A stretch of DNA of 64,000 bases, taken from positions 2,542,001-2,606,000 of the forward strand of contig CP064963.1 of NCBI GenBank assembly GCA_016699165.1, read 5' to 3'. This DNA comes from Candidatus Melainabacteria bacterium (GTDB lineage Bacteria; Cyanobacteriota; Vampirovibrionia; Obscuribacterales; Obscuribacteraceae). Positions 1 to 8,850 of the stretch are shown here, in pieces. How positions within the stretch are numbered: position 1 is the stretch's first letter; each line of letters begins with the position of its first letter. The notes under the pieces are model-generated. The model made no database searches. It saw only the letters and a list, made by a program, of their open reading frames with translations, and was not told the origin of the DNA. A program made the position numbers and the translations under genes.

Positions 1-715
1 TTACGTTGATTCAACTAACTAAGTTCAATCGCCGTTACATAAGTACTAGCAAACCCCGATATTCGTAAGCAAATGTATCGCCTCACCCCTTGAAAAGTGA
101 GTCAGAACCGCAATGTACGGAACGTTAAGCGATGTTGACATCGATTTACAATCGTTTACAAGATGAAGATATAACCTAAAAACGCCTCTTGTTACACTTG
201 CGCGAAGTTGAGTCATCTTGGCTATTGCTATATACGCTAGGTGTAATCCGGCCATTTAATATTCATTACCATCTCAGATCAGCTTGTTGTCATGACACGC
301 GAACGAGAGCACAGTGCTTGGTTTTCTTTTCAAACTGAACTCCGGCTAAGTCTTATGGTGCTTAGCTTATTCGCGCGAACTATAAGCTTTTTTAGATCTG
401 TCTTGCATTTAAGCATTGCTTTCGACATAACGCTCTTATTAGGGTGGAGATACGTTTTCTTTTAACCAACACATAGGCACCATCCAGTCACAAAGCCAAT
501 AAGCCATAACACCACTTCTCCTCATTTTTTCTGTCGAGGGTTGCGGACCGGCTTTTGGTGTGATGGTGCTTCGTTTAGGTTTCTTGAAGACCGCAGCCCT
601 CTGCGCACTGTGCCTGAGAGTTGCAATTGCCTCTAACCGCATCTGCGAAAGCACAAGCAAGTAACCGATGCATCAATCCACTCAAAGCGCTCAATGAGCG
701 CAGGAAGGATATCAC
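1..715. other. Long AT-rich non-coding leader/intergenic region
   Basis: No convincing gene is visible. The open frames here lack Shine-Dalgarno sites and recognisable protein sequence. Just before the downstream gene lies a short hairpin GCGCTCA/TGAGCGC that abuts the AGGAAGG ribosome-binding site. The region is probably the promoter and 5' leader of the EEP-family gene that follows. Confidence 0.5.
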
Positions 716-1840
716 ATGAGCAAATCCAAAAAGACTGGCGGCATTCTGTCGACCAGCCAGAAACTGGTCATGAACCCGGAACTGATCAAGCGCCCTGCCA
801 AGCTCACGCCGAAGCAGGTCGACCGCATCAACCAGGTCAATGCCAAGCACAAGGCCGAGCTGCTCGCCACTCGCGTCACCTACCCGACCGACGTCGACTT
901 CGGCGACATCACCGAGGAGATGGCCAAAGGCCTGGGCTTTCGCGGGAAAAGCAAGAACGACATCAGCGCCGGCCTCGCCGACATCGGACTCGACTTCACC
1001 GGCATCAACCTCGGCGTCGCCAACAAGGCTAAGAAGGCGAAGCCGAAGACGCTCCCGGACCCCAAAGTCGTAGCTGACTTCGTCAAGCAGCGTCTGGCGC
1101 CCATTTCGGTCGCCGACCTGACGGGACCGGTCCGCGTCTTCTCGCAGAACTTCGAGTTCCTCACCGATGACAAGGTCGCGTTCTTCAAGGACTCCTACAA
1201 GGAGATCTTCAAGCGCTTCCACATCATCACGGCGACCGAGGTCTCCCCCGACGGCGTCAAGGCCCTCTGCAAGCTCACCGGCTTCGAGCACTTCGTCTCC
1301 GGCGACAACACTCGCGGCGGCCAGGCGGTTGCGGTTTTCTACGACCCCAAGCGTCTGAAGGCCAAGGGTGGCAAGAAGCTGATCGACGAAGTCGCGAACG
1401 TCCAGGGCGTGAACGACCTGCGTCCGATGCTGTGGTGCACGCTCATCGACTCGGTGAACGGCGACGAAGTCAACGTCGGCGTCAACCACCTCAAGTCGAT
1501 GCGTGGCGGACCCCAGCAGACCGGCGTCATCCGCAAGCAGCAGGCTCAGGCCATCGTGCGCGGTCTGCCGAAGGGCTGGCAAGGCGTGATGGGCGGCGAC
1601 TGGAACACCCGCATGAATGACGGGTGGCACAAGATCGACCTGAAGCCGCTTCTGGACGATGGGTTCATCCTCGTCGACCAGGACACCAACAAGCTGGCGA
1701 CCCACACCATGGGCGGCTGGCTGGATGGGTTCTTCACCCGCACCCAGAAGACGGTGAGCGGCATGACGGTGATCCAGTGGTTCCTCGACACCAAGCGGGA
1801 CCTCACGGATCATGCCGGCGTGCTGGTCTCCATCGGCTAA
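716..1840 (+). CDS. Endonuclease/exonuclease/phosphatase (EEP) family protein
   Basis: This 374-residue protein carries the metal-dependent EEP fold in its C-terminal two thirds. The catalytic signatures are in order: SQN (N145), the metal-binding glutamate in TATEVS (E175), the histidine in VNHLKS (H258), GGDWN (D305, N307) and the terminal TDH (D365, H366). EEP members cleave phosphodiesters of DNA or RNA, or phosphates of inositides or lipids; the substrate cannot be told from the motifs. The first 130 residues are lysine-rich, not recognised, and could be a nucleic-acid-binding extension. There is no signal peptide, so it is probably cytoplasmic. The start is the ATG behind AGGAAGG. The gene stands alone with its own terminator and has strongly GC-ending codons. 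Confidence 0.8.
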   Translation: MSKSKKTGGILSTSQKLVMNPELIKRPAKLTPKQVDRINQVNAKHKAELLATRVTYPTDVDFGDITEEMAKGLGFRGKSKNDISAGLADIGLDFTGINLGVANKAKKAKPKTLPDPKVVADFVKQRLAPISVADLTGPVRVFSQNFEFLTDDKVAFFKDSYKEIFKRFHIITATEVSPDGVKALCKLTGFEHFVSGDNTRGGQAVAVFYDPKRLKAKGGKKLIDEVANVQGVNDLRPMLWCTLIDSVNGDEVNVGVNHLKSMRGGPQQTGVIRKQQAQAIVRGLPKGWQGVMGGDWNTRMNDGWHKIDLKPLLDDGFILVDQDTNKLATHTMGGWLDGFFTRTQKTVSGMTVIQWFLDTKRDLTDHAGVLVSIG

Positions 1841-1881
1841 AGCTGTTCGCGCAAGCGAATAGTCGCTAGCTGATTACTACT

Positions 1882-1915
1882 GATAGCGGCGATAGGTAAC
1901 ACTATCGCCGCTATC
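1882..1915 (+). terminator. Terminator-like hairpin after the EEP gene
   Basis: A perfect 14-bp stem GATAGCGGCGATAG/CTATCGCCGCTATC with a 6-nt loop is followed by a weak T-rich tract (ATCTTTCTTATC). Confidence 0.65.
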
Positions 1916-2135
1916 ATCTTTCTTATCTGAATCCTGCTCGCAAGAATGGCTATCGATGCCGTTCTTGCAAGCTGGATTTTCCAATCCAGTGAGTGCTGAG
2001 TGCTCCTTCCAAAAGAGTACTCGGGTATAACCTGACGCCCCTACATCTTGCGAAAGCTGATGAACAGGGCGTCTTCATCCTAACCGGGGAAGGCTCAACA
2101 AACCATGCCAACCCCAAAACGTGGAGAAATATCAC

Positions 2136-4049
2136 ATGACTAAGAAATCTGACGTTTCCAAAGCCATCATCGCCGGCGCCGTTAAGGTGGGCAAAACCCC
2201 GCCGCAGCATGCCGACAACTCTGTGATCGTTCACGGAACCGGCTCGGCTGACCTCAATCTGCCGAGTGCCGACGAGATGTGCAAGAAGGCAATCAAGGAC
2301 CTCGAACAGCTCGAAGCCCAGGCGAAAGCCAAGGCCAAGAAGCAGAAGCGCAACGGTCGGCGTCGCAACGGCAAGCCGCTCGCGTCCCCTATCGCAGCCG
2401 GTGATCTGATCGATCATCATCACCCGACGGGTCCGCTGCTGTCCATCGCTGGTAAGGGCCCGGTGCGCAAGGCACTGACCCCGACCACGCTGGCGGAGCA
2501 GGTTCTCATCGCCGGCGCCCAGGGTCTGCAGGTGTGCATGGAGCGACGCAAGTTCGACCCGATCGCACATCAGCTCTTCGCTTCGCAGCAGATCTTTGCT
2601 CTCGCCGAGCAGAATCTGACCAAGAAGCAGAATCTGCCGGCCAAGTACCTGCCCATCGTGCAGGAAGGCAACCGGCAGATTCCGAAGATCCGTGCGCGGT
2701 TCGAGGAGGCTCTCCCGCAACTGGTGGAAGCGCTCAAGCAGCGTAACCCCGGCGCTCCGGAGGACCAAATCATCAAGGCGGCGGTCCAGATGCTGATGAA
2801 GCAGCTTGGACCGTTCCTGTTCGTCTTCCGCATGTACGAGGATGCTCTCACCCAGAACATGGACGGCATCCACAAGAAGGTCATCGCGGTGATGGACTAC
2901 ATCTTTCAGACCAGCTTCAAGCTGCTCGTCGGCATCGACCCCATCAAGGACGATGACACGGCACAGCCCAAGCTGGACCTGAATTCGTTCACCATCAAGG
3001 ACCTCTTCATCTACATGTTCACGGGTCAGGGACTGTCAATCGTCCCCGGCGCTCGCGGTATGCTCGGCGTGCATGTTCTCAACATGCCGTTCGAGTTCGC
3101 CGAGGTGATGCCGATTCTGGCCTCTCTCTCGGGTGGACACGAGTACTTCCACCCGATTCTGCCGGACATCAACGGCTACGAAGCCGAGCTGATGACCATC
3201 ATTCCCGCGGAGCTGAAGAATCGTGTCAGCTCGGGCGCTCTGAAGCTGTCGACGGCGTCCTATGACGTTGCCGGCAATCAGCTCGCGGCGGATGAGCTGC
3301 TCGCCAAGATCCTCACGGATCAGCTCGGTGAGCAGGCGGCGGACCTGTGCGGCGGCGTTTCGCTGTACGGTCCGGAATTCCCGCACACCGTCCTCATGGG
3401 CTTCCCGGCCATGATGGTGCGCGGCGTTCCTGTCTCGCAGGTGAGCCGCACCCTGCGCAACGAGTCGCACTTCAGCCTGGAGCAGGGTGACAACCCCAAC
3501 GAACTCCAGCTCGTGTTCGAGCCGCATCCGGTCGACTACGTTCGTGTTCTTCAAGACGCCTATGCCGTTCGCGTGCTGGGCTTCGACAAGGAAGCGGACG
3601 AACTGGAAGCACTCGCGCACTTCGCCGCCGGCACCCCGACGCCGACGGATGTGACGTGGACTCTGTCCGATGAGCAGACCAAGCTCGAGATCAAGATCCC
3701 CGTCTCCGACGTTCTGGAGGCGAGCAAGGTCGTGGTCGACATCCTGCTCAACAAGAAGCTCGTCTCGCTCGGCGGCAAGTCCATGTCGGACCTCGTGCGC
3801 TGGACGAAGAAGAGCCAGGACAAGGCCGAGGCAATCTGCGCCAAGCTGGTTGCAGGCTCCTCGGATCTCCCGGTCAACATCGGTACCATCCGTGCCACTC
3901 ACGTGGTTTCGGGTACGACCATGGCCTATCGCAAGCTGCTGGTCAAGAACGGCGTCGTGATCACGGATCCGGTGGAACAGGCGAAAGTCGCCACCGACCT
4001 GTCCAACGTCTCGATGGACATGCTGACCAAGCTTTGCCAGTGCACCTAA
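2136..4049 (+). CDS. Large protein with HEYFH motif, putative zinc metalloprotease
   Basis: A 637-residue cytoplasmic-looking protein of no family I recognise. Its clearest feature is HEYFH at residues 335-339, which fits the zincin motif HExxH. About 60 residues later comes GEQAADLCGG (E399, D403), which resembles the third-ligand helix ExxxD of gluzincins such as thermolysin-like and M48 peptidases. The N-terminus has a lysine/arginine-rich stretch (about residues 55-80). A central helical region with two hydrophobic patches precedes the motif. I infer a soluble metallopeptidase, but HExxH alone can occur by chance. The ATG with GGAG eight bases upstream was chosen over an in-frame GTG at 2121. 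Codon use is GC-ending like the preceding gene. A strong terminator follows. Confidence 0.6.
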   Translation: MTKKSDVSKAIIAGAVKVGKTPPQHADNSVIVHGTGSADLNLPSADEMCKKAIKDLEQLEAQAKAKAKKQKRNGRRRNGKPLASPIAAGDLIDHHHPTGPLLSIAGKGPVRKALTPTTLAEQVLIAGAQGLQVCMERRKFDPIAHQLFASQQIFALAEQNLTKKQNLPAKYLPIVQEGNRQIPKIRARFEEALPQLVEALKQRNPGAPEDQIIKAAVQMLMKQLGPFLFVFRMYEDALTQNMDGIHKKVIAVMDYIFQTSFKLLVGIDPIKDDDTAQPKLDLNSFTIKDLFIYMFTGQGLSIVPGARGMLGVHVLNMPFEFAEVMPILASLSGGHEYFHPILPDINGYEAELMTIIPAELKNRVSSGALKLSTASYDVAGNQLAADELLAKILTDQLGEQAADLCGGVSLYGPEFPHTVLMGFPAMMVRGVPVSQVSRTLRNESHFSLEQGDNPNELQLVFEPHPVDYVRVLQDAYAVRVLGFDKEADELEALAHFAAGTPTPTDVTWTLSDEQTKLEIKIPVSDVLEASKVVVDILLNKKLVSLGGKSMSDLVRWTKKSQDKAEAICAKLVAGSSDLPVNIGTIRATHVVSGTTMAYRKLLVKNGVVITDPVEQAKVATDLSNVSMDMLTKLCQCT

Positions 4050-4064
4050 CCTGACGCAAACAAA

Positions 4065-4102
4065 GGCGGTGTCGTAGGGAATTCAAAACCCTCGACACCG
4101 CC
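4065..4102 (+). other. Perfect inverted repeat just after the HEYFH gene
   Basis: GGCGGTGTCG pairs with CGACACCGCC, with an inner AGGG/CCCT extension. There is no T-run, so it is more likely an mRNA 3'-end stabilising hairpin upstream of the true terminator at 4146. Confidence 0.5.
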
Positions 4103-4145
4103 CGAATTTGCCAGGGTGACGTGTAACAGCAGAGTCGCAGCAACT

Positions 4146-4188
4146 CGAAGAAGCAGTGGTGCAAACCATCTGCTTCTTCGTTTTTTTC
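4146..4188 (+). terminator. Rho-independent terminator
   Basis: CGAAGAAGCAG pairs with CTGCTTCTTCG and is followed at once by seven T. Confidence 0.9.
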
Positions 4189-4197
4189 TATCCGGTT

Positions 4198-4214
4198 TAC
4201 TGCTTGCTATAGTT
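4198..4214. repeat. Post-terminator palindrome TACTG-N7-TAGTT
   Basis: Copy 1 of the 17-bp element (core CTTGCTA). It lies between the forward terminator ending at 4188 and the reverse terminator starting at 4229. Confidence 0.7.
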
Positions 4215-4228
4215 GAATTAACGAATAA

Positions 4229-4278
4229 GAGAAGAGAACTGAAAACAGCTTAAATAGCCGTTATTCAGTTCGCTTCTC
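4229..4278 (-). terminator. Terminator of the small membrane gene
   Basis: A long imperfect stem with arms GAGAA..GAACTGAA and TTCAGTTC..TTCTC. On the reverse strand it is followed by TCTTATTCGTT. Confidence 0.55.
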
Positions 4279-4284
4279 AAAACC

Positions 4285-4440
4285 TCAGTAACAAGGCTTC
4301 GGCGTCTGCATGGTTCCGACCAAGCCACTACCGGCGCACGGGTCATAAGACTGGCGCGCATGGTTGTAGTAACCGATTGAGGCTGATGCAATAACACCAA
4401 GTGCAAGAATGAGGATGACATTGATGGTGGTGGCGTTCAT
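4285..4440 (-). CDS. Small single-pass membrane or exported protein (51 aa)
   Basis: A 51-residue protein with a hydrophobic N-terminal segment (about residues 5-24, NVILILALGVIASASIGYY) and a short polar tail containing two cysteines (positions 35 and 50). It could be a membrane-anchored peptide with a periplasmic tail. The start is set by GAGGAG seven bases upstream of the ATG; an in-frame upstream extension has no ribosome site. It lies 28 bp downstream of the acetyltransferase gene and probably shares its transcript. No known family is recognised. Confidence 0.65.
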   Translation of the reverse strand: MNATTINVILILALGVIASASIGYYNHARQSYDPCAGSGLVGTMQTPKPCY

Positions 4441-4468
4441 TTTATGAACTCCTCTTTTAGCTTCTAGT

Positions 4469-5113
4469 TTAGTTGTCACAAGCCTCGCCGTGACAACAGA
4501 CAGGAATGTCATAGGTCATGGCGATCGAGTTGGGCGAATTGGAATAACGCCCTTGTGATGCCGGCACAAAACCGAGCTTAGAGTAGAGACTAACGGCCTT
4601 AGATAATTCGCGTCCCGTAATGAGCGACAAGCGACGAAACTTTAGCACTCGAGCCTGGCGAATCATTGTGCGCATGAGCCAGAGCCCAAGCCCTTTTCCG
4701 CGAACTTCGGGCAGCAGATAGATTTTATTTATCTCGCCCACATCATCGCTTGCATTGCTGTCGAGGTCAGAGATTAGCCAGGCGGAGCCGACCAATTTTC
4801 CGGTCTTCTTATCGTGCACAACAATGGCTAACCGACGATTTTTGTCGCCACCCCAGAACTCGCGTTCGTGCTTGGCCGGGTCTTTGCTGTAGCGCATTTT
4901 CATGCGATCGTACAGGTCGAAACCTTTAGCCTTGTCGTTGAAACTCGGTTCAGCGAAAATGGCAAAGAACAGCTCAAGCATCGAGTCGAGGTCTTGTGTA
5001 GTCGCCTCTCGAGCGGTAAAAGACGGATGCAATCCGACGCTCGAAAAAGCAGAAGGCGAATGCTCAGTCTCTCCCCAAGAGGGAAAAACCGAAAGCGCTA
5101 GTGCCTTAAACAT
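4469..5113 (-). CDS. GNAT-family N-acetyltransferase
   Basis: A 214-residue GNAT protein. Acyl-CoA-binding motif A is visible as INKIYLLPEVRGKGLGLWLM (the R/Q-x-x-G-x-G/A pyrophosphate loop is RGKGLG), followed by the C-terminal motif B region LYSKLGF. The fold spans about residues 32-200. The first 30 residues are an unrelated, rather hydrophobic extension. It would transfer an acetyl group to an amine of a small molecule or protein; the substrate is unknown. The ATG behind GAAAGGA is used. Confidence 0.85.
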   Translation of the reverse strand: MFKALALSVFPSWGETEHSPSAFSSVGLHPSFTAREATTQDLDSMLELFFAIFAEPSFNDKAKGFDLYDRMKMRYSKDPAKHEREFWGGDKNRRLAIVVHDKKTGKLVGSAWLISDLDSNASDDVGEINKIYLLPEVRGKGLGLWLMRTMIRQARVLKFRRLSLITGRELSKAVSLYSKLGFVPASQGRYSNSPNSIAMTYDIPVCCHGEACDN

Positions 5114-5583
5114 TGGGATTCCTTTCTCAAGTTTCAGTTAGAAGAATCTTGGACGGTCTATTTCAGAACCATAGACAGATTCTGAAATATTGGGATAAGT
5201 GAAACCGTTATTTGTTTTTGGCGTAATTGGTTAGTGAAATAAAAAAAATAGTGACAATTGACTTAACCACTTATGTTACTGACAACTCAAATTAAACTGA
5301 CTTAATGTTGCAGTTTTCAAGGTCTGCTAGCTCGCGCCATCTTCAAAACCCCCGCAAGGCTTAAACAAAAGGCTGTTTTAGTATCTAAGCTTGAAATAAG
5401 CCTCTTGAGGATTGAATTAAACTGCCTGACTCGTTTAGTTTCCATAGGACTTTTCTCTTCTCAACATTTTGGGTACTTAACTCTCAGACGGCCTTATTAC
5501 TGCAACTCTAAAAATTTTACTGACGCGAAGAAGGCCGTTTATTGAATTAATTAGAAGCTCTAAAAAGGAAAGTCAGATTCAAC
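5114..5583. other. Divergent intergenic region
   Basis: This AT-rich spacer of about 470 bp lies between the leftward acetyltransferase and rightward nadE. It must hold both promoters, but I cannot assign -35/-10 boxes with confidence. No gene is seen. Confidence 0.4.
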
Positions 5584-7716
5584 ATGGCCATAGACACAAG
5601 TAAACAGAATTTCGGATTTGTACGCATCGCTTGCGCTACCCCCGAACTACGTGTTGCCGACTGCCAATTCAATGCTGCCGAATTTGTTTCTGTGATGAGC
5701 AATGCCGAGTCAGAGAAAGTCAAGTTTCTGCTTGGACCCGAGCTTCTCATCACCTCCTACACGGCCGGCGACTTGTTTCAGCAGCAAGCACTACTCGATG
5801 ATTCACTGGTTGGTCTTGCCATGATAAAAGACGCGACCAAGAAGATTTTCTCAGGCATCGTCGCAGTCGGCGTTCCTTTGTGCATCGACGATCAGCTCTT
5901 CAACTGCGCAGTGATGCTGTGTCAGGGCGAGATACTAGGAGTGGTGCCCAAGACGTACATTCCAAATTACAAAGAGTTTTACGAGCGAAGATGGTTTTCT
6001 CCTGCATCCAATGCGCGTTGCAATGAGATAACCCTTTTGGGACAAAAGGTTCCATTTGGTGTCGACCTGATGTTTGTCTGCCAAGAAGATGCGCGCATCG
6101 TTATCGCACTTGAAGTCTGCGAAGACATCTTTCTGCCAGTGCCTCCAAGCTCGCTCCATGCCATTCATGGCGCCACCATCGTAGGCAATCTTTCAAGCAG
6201 CCCAGAACTGGTCGGAAAGGCAGACTACAGGCGCAAACTGGTGAGCAACCAATCGGCGCGTTGTTTGTGCATTTACGCTTACACTTCAAGCGGCGTGCAC
6301 GAATCTACTACCGACCTTGTTTTCGGTGGACATCGCATGATTGCCGAAAATGGTGGCATCATTCAAGAATCCGAGCGATTCGAGCGCAAGTCAGCGATGA
6401 CCATCGCAGACGTTGATGTCGAACGCATTCAAGTTGAGCGACTTCGCACCGGCAGCTTCGGTGACAGCGTCAACTTCCTTGGGTTTAAACGCGAATATCG
6501 TCGCATCACTTTCTCAGTTGGCAATGCAATTTGTCTGCCACCTGAGAAATTGAAACGATACGTAGACCCGCATCCCTTCGTGCCTCGCAAAGACGCAACG
6601 CTCAATGCGCGCATGTACGAAATTTTCAATATCCAGACAGCAGGACTGGCAAAGCGCGTAGAACGACTGAGCGGATCGCCGCTTACCATCGGCGTCTCGG
6701 GCGGACTCGATTCCACCCTCACTCTGCTTGCCGCATGTCGTACCATGGACTTGCTTGGCTTACCGCGCACCAAAGTGCACGGCTTCACCATGCCCGGATT
6801 TGGCACTACCGACCGCACCAAGAAAAATGCCATGGGTCTGATGGAGAAGCTCGGCATCACCGCTCGACCGGTGACCGACATTCGCTCTGTGTGTCTTGAA
6901 GAGATGCGCATTTTGCATCATGCTCCTTTCGGCATTGACTTGCAAAAACTGTTCGAAGACTGCAACTTCAATCAAGAAGAGGCTCTTGCTCAGTTCATGG
7001 AACGACTGAAATCGGTCGATCCCAACGCGCAAGATCTCGTTTTCGAAAATGTGCAAGCACGTATGCGCACGTCCATCCTGATGAACGCTGGCTTTGTACT
7101 TGGCACTGGCGACTTGTCCGAAGCGGCAAAAGGCTGGTGTACTTATAACGGCGACCACATGTCGATGTACAACGTTAACTGCAGCGTGCCCAAAACGATG
7201 GTGAAAAGCATCGTTGCCTGGCTTGCGCAAGAAGAATTTCCAGGTGGTATCGGAGACATTCTCAAAGACATTCTCGCCACTGAAATTTCGCCCCAACTGC
7301 TTCCTGCAACGGGTGAGGAAATTTCGCAGAAGACAGAAGACGTCATTGGTCCCTACGAGTTGAGCGACTTCTACATGTCTTCCTGGCTGCGTTTTGGATT
7401 CAGTCCTCAGAAGATTTTCTACCTTGCTCAAAACGCCAAATTCGATGCGCCCTACACCGACCAGGAGCTGCTCAAGTGGCTTCGTGTCTACATCGAACGC
7501 TTCTTCAGTCAGCAATTCAAACGCTCTTGCATGCCCGATGGTCCCAAGGTCGGCACGGTAAGCCTATCTCCTCGTGGAGACTGGCGCATGCCCAGTGACG
7601 CTGAGTCGAAAGCTTGGCTCACCTGGCTAACTAAAGCTGAGCAAGATTTGGCGCGTATTGAAGGTAACGGCAAAGGCAATGCAGTCGACCACAAAAAAAT
7701 TAAGAGCACTACTTAG
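5584..7716 (+). CDS. nadE: Glutamine-dependent NAD(+) synthetase
   Basis: This enzyme makes NAD from deamido-NAD, ATP and glutamine-derived ammonia, the last step of NAD biosynthesis. The 710-residue length fits the two-domain glutamine-dependent type. The N-terminal nitrilase-type glutaminase domain has its triad: E53 in GPELLIT, K123 in VVPKTYIPNYKEFYE and C179 in EVCED. The C-terminal synthetase domain has the PP-loop SGGLDS at 372-377 and the conserved TGDLSE and YN(G)DHM stretches. The ATG follows an AAGGAAAG site. The 3' end overlaps the nicotinamidase gene by 38 bp, so both halves of the deamido-NAD route are made together. Confidence 0.95.
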   Translation: MAIDTSKQNFGFVRIACATPELRVADCQFNAAEFVSVMSNAESEKVKFLLGPELLITSYTAGDLFQQQALLDDSLVGLAMIKDATKKIFSGIVAVGVPLCIDDQLFNCAVMLCQGEILGVVPKTYIPNYKEFYERRWFSPASNARCNEITLLGQKVPFGVDLMFVCQEDARIVIALEVCEDIFLPVPPSSLHAIHGATIVGNLSSSPELVGKADYRRKLVSNQSARCLCIYAYTSSGVHESTTDLVFGGHRMIAENGGIIQESERFERKSAMTIADVDVERIQVERLRTGSFGDSVNFLGFKREYRRITFSVGNAICLPPEKLKRYVDPHPFVPRKDATLNARMYEIFNIQTAGLAKRVERLSGSPLTIGVSGGLDSTLTLLAACRTMDLLGLPRTKVHGFTMPGFGTTDRTKKNAMGLMEKLGITARPVTDIRSVCLEEMRILHHAPFGIDLQKLFEDCNFNQEEALAQFMERLKSVDPNAQDLVFENVQARMRTSILMNAGFVLGTGDLSEAAKGWCTYNGDHMSMYNVNCSVPKTMVKSIVAWLAQEEFPGGIGDILKDILATEISPQLLPATGEEISQKTEDVIGPYELSDFYMSSWLRFGFSPQKIFYLAQNAKFDAPYTDQELLKWLRVYIERFFSQQFKRSCMPDGPKVGTVSLSPRGDWRMPSDAESKAWLTWLTKAEQDLARIEGNGKGNAVDHKKIKSTT

Positions 7717-8407
7717 GGTCGACCTACTGCTCACCTTCATGCCGGGCGGAGCTTTGGCAGTTCCAGGTGGCGATGCGATAGTACCTGTCGTGAACGAGTT
7801 ATCGAAACACGGCGGCTATGACCTTGTGATTGATTGTCGCGATGACCATCCCGCCGATCACTCATCTTTCGCCTCGCAACATCCCGGCACCACTGCCAAT
7901 ACCACTGTCATAGAACTCTTTGGGGTTTCGCAGCGACTATGGCCAGACCATGCGGTGCGCGACTCCAAAGAGTGGCAGTATCATCCCGCACTTGATTTAT
8001 CTTGCGTCACTTGTGAATTTGCCAAAGGGCAAAACAAAAAAGTGGACAGTTACAGCGCCTTTTACGACAACGGTCGCCATGTCTCTTTAGAAACACAAGA
8101 AAAATATCCCTTCCTTGGTCAGTCAACAGGACTTGCAGAATATATTAAAAGCGAAGCCGAGCGCCAAGCCGCAAGCGACATCCAAGTGGACGTTTGCGGT
8201 TTAGCCCTGGGCTTCTGCGTGTCATGGACCGCACTGGATGCGCGTAGCGAAACTTATCGCGACGCCAAGTTCGAAGTGCGGGTCATTGAAGACGCAGTGT
8301 GTGCCCTGGAGTTCACCAACGGTGATTATGCCCGCTATATAAGCGAGCTCGAAGCACAAGGCGTGGAGATAATCCAAAGCCAAAGCGTTTTGCAAAACGC
8401 CAAGTGA
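7679..8407 (+). CDS. pncA: Nicotinamidase
   Basis: An isochorismatase-fold hydrolase that converts nicotinamide to nicotinate and ammonia for NAD salvage. The signatures are VDLLLTFMPGGALAVPGG near the N-terminus (catalytic Asp), WPDHAVRDS (metal-binding Asp-His), the KVDSYSAF loop, and GLALGFCVSWTALDA with the nucleophilic cysteine. Its 242 residues are slightly longer than the usual 180-220. The ATG preceded by AAAGG is preferred over an upstream TTG at 7658. It is translationally coupled to nadE, which uses the product of this pathway. Confidence 0.9.
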   Translation: MQSTTKKLRALLRVDLLLTFMPGGALAVPGGDAIVPVVNELSKHGGYDLVIDCRDDHPADHSSFASQHPGTTANTTVIELFGVSQRLWPDHAVRDSKEWQYHPALDLSCVTCEFAKGQNKKVDSYSAFYDNGRHVSLETQEKYPFLGQSTGLAEYIKSEAERQAASDIQVDVCGLALGFCVSWTALDARSETYRDAKFEVRVIEDAVCALEFTNGDYARYISELEAQGVEIIQSQSVLQNAK

Positions 8408-8448
8408 ACTGCACTATACCAACAACCTTATCCTGAGAAGGAAACATC

Positions 8449-8775
8449 ATGCTCAACAGATTCACCGTCACCTTAAACGACGGCAAGGGAACCACGCGCA
8501 GCCTCTACACAAACGAGGCCAAGCTGGTCAACATCGAGCTTCAGTCCGAAGTGGACGGAAAAGTCAGTGTCCTTGTGACACCACTTCCGCACTTCGACAA
8601 CGACAAGCATTTCCTGGTCCAGGTGAGCGAGTCCCCCGATGCAAGCGGCACTTCGGTCAAACGCAGCGCCGTCGTTCTTCGCGGCATCACGCCAGACTGG
8701 CTCAATTCCTTCATTCCAACCATACCAACCGATTTGCGACAGTTCGGCGCCATTCTTGTGGCTGAATCGAACTAG
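8449..8775 (+). CDS. Small protein of unknown function (108 aa)
   Basis: A soluble 108-residue protein, likely mostly beta strand, with no cysteine and no signal peptide. I do not recognise the family. It has a good GAGAAGGAAAC ribosome site. It sits 41 bp after pncA and 75 bp before the Nudix gene, so it may belong to the same transcript. Confidence 0.7.
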   Translation: MLNRFTVTLNDGKGTTRSLYTNEAKLVNIELQSEVDGKVSVLVTPLPHFDNDKHFLVQVSESPDASGTSVKRSAVVLRGITPDWLNSFIPTIPTDLRQFGAILVAESN

Positions 8776-8850
8776 ACTCAATTCAGGCTGGTAGCGGTTT
8801 TTGAACCCTATACAACCTCTATCAACCAATAACAACTAAAGAGGCTTGCA

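Noticed and set aside
575..1813. Long leftward frame of 412 codons opposite the EEP gene
   Set aside because: The rightward frame carries all EEP catalytic motifs; the opposite frame is low-complexity Val/Leu/Asp/Arg typical of a shadow.
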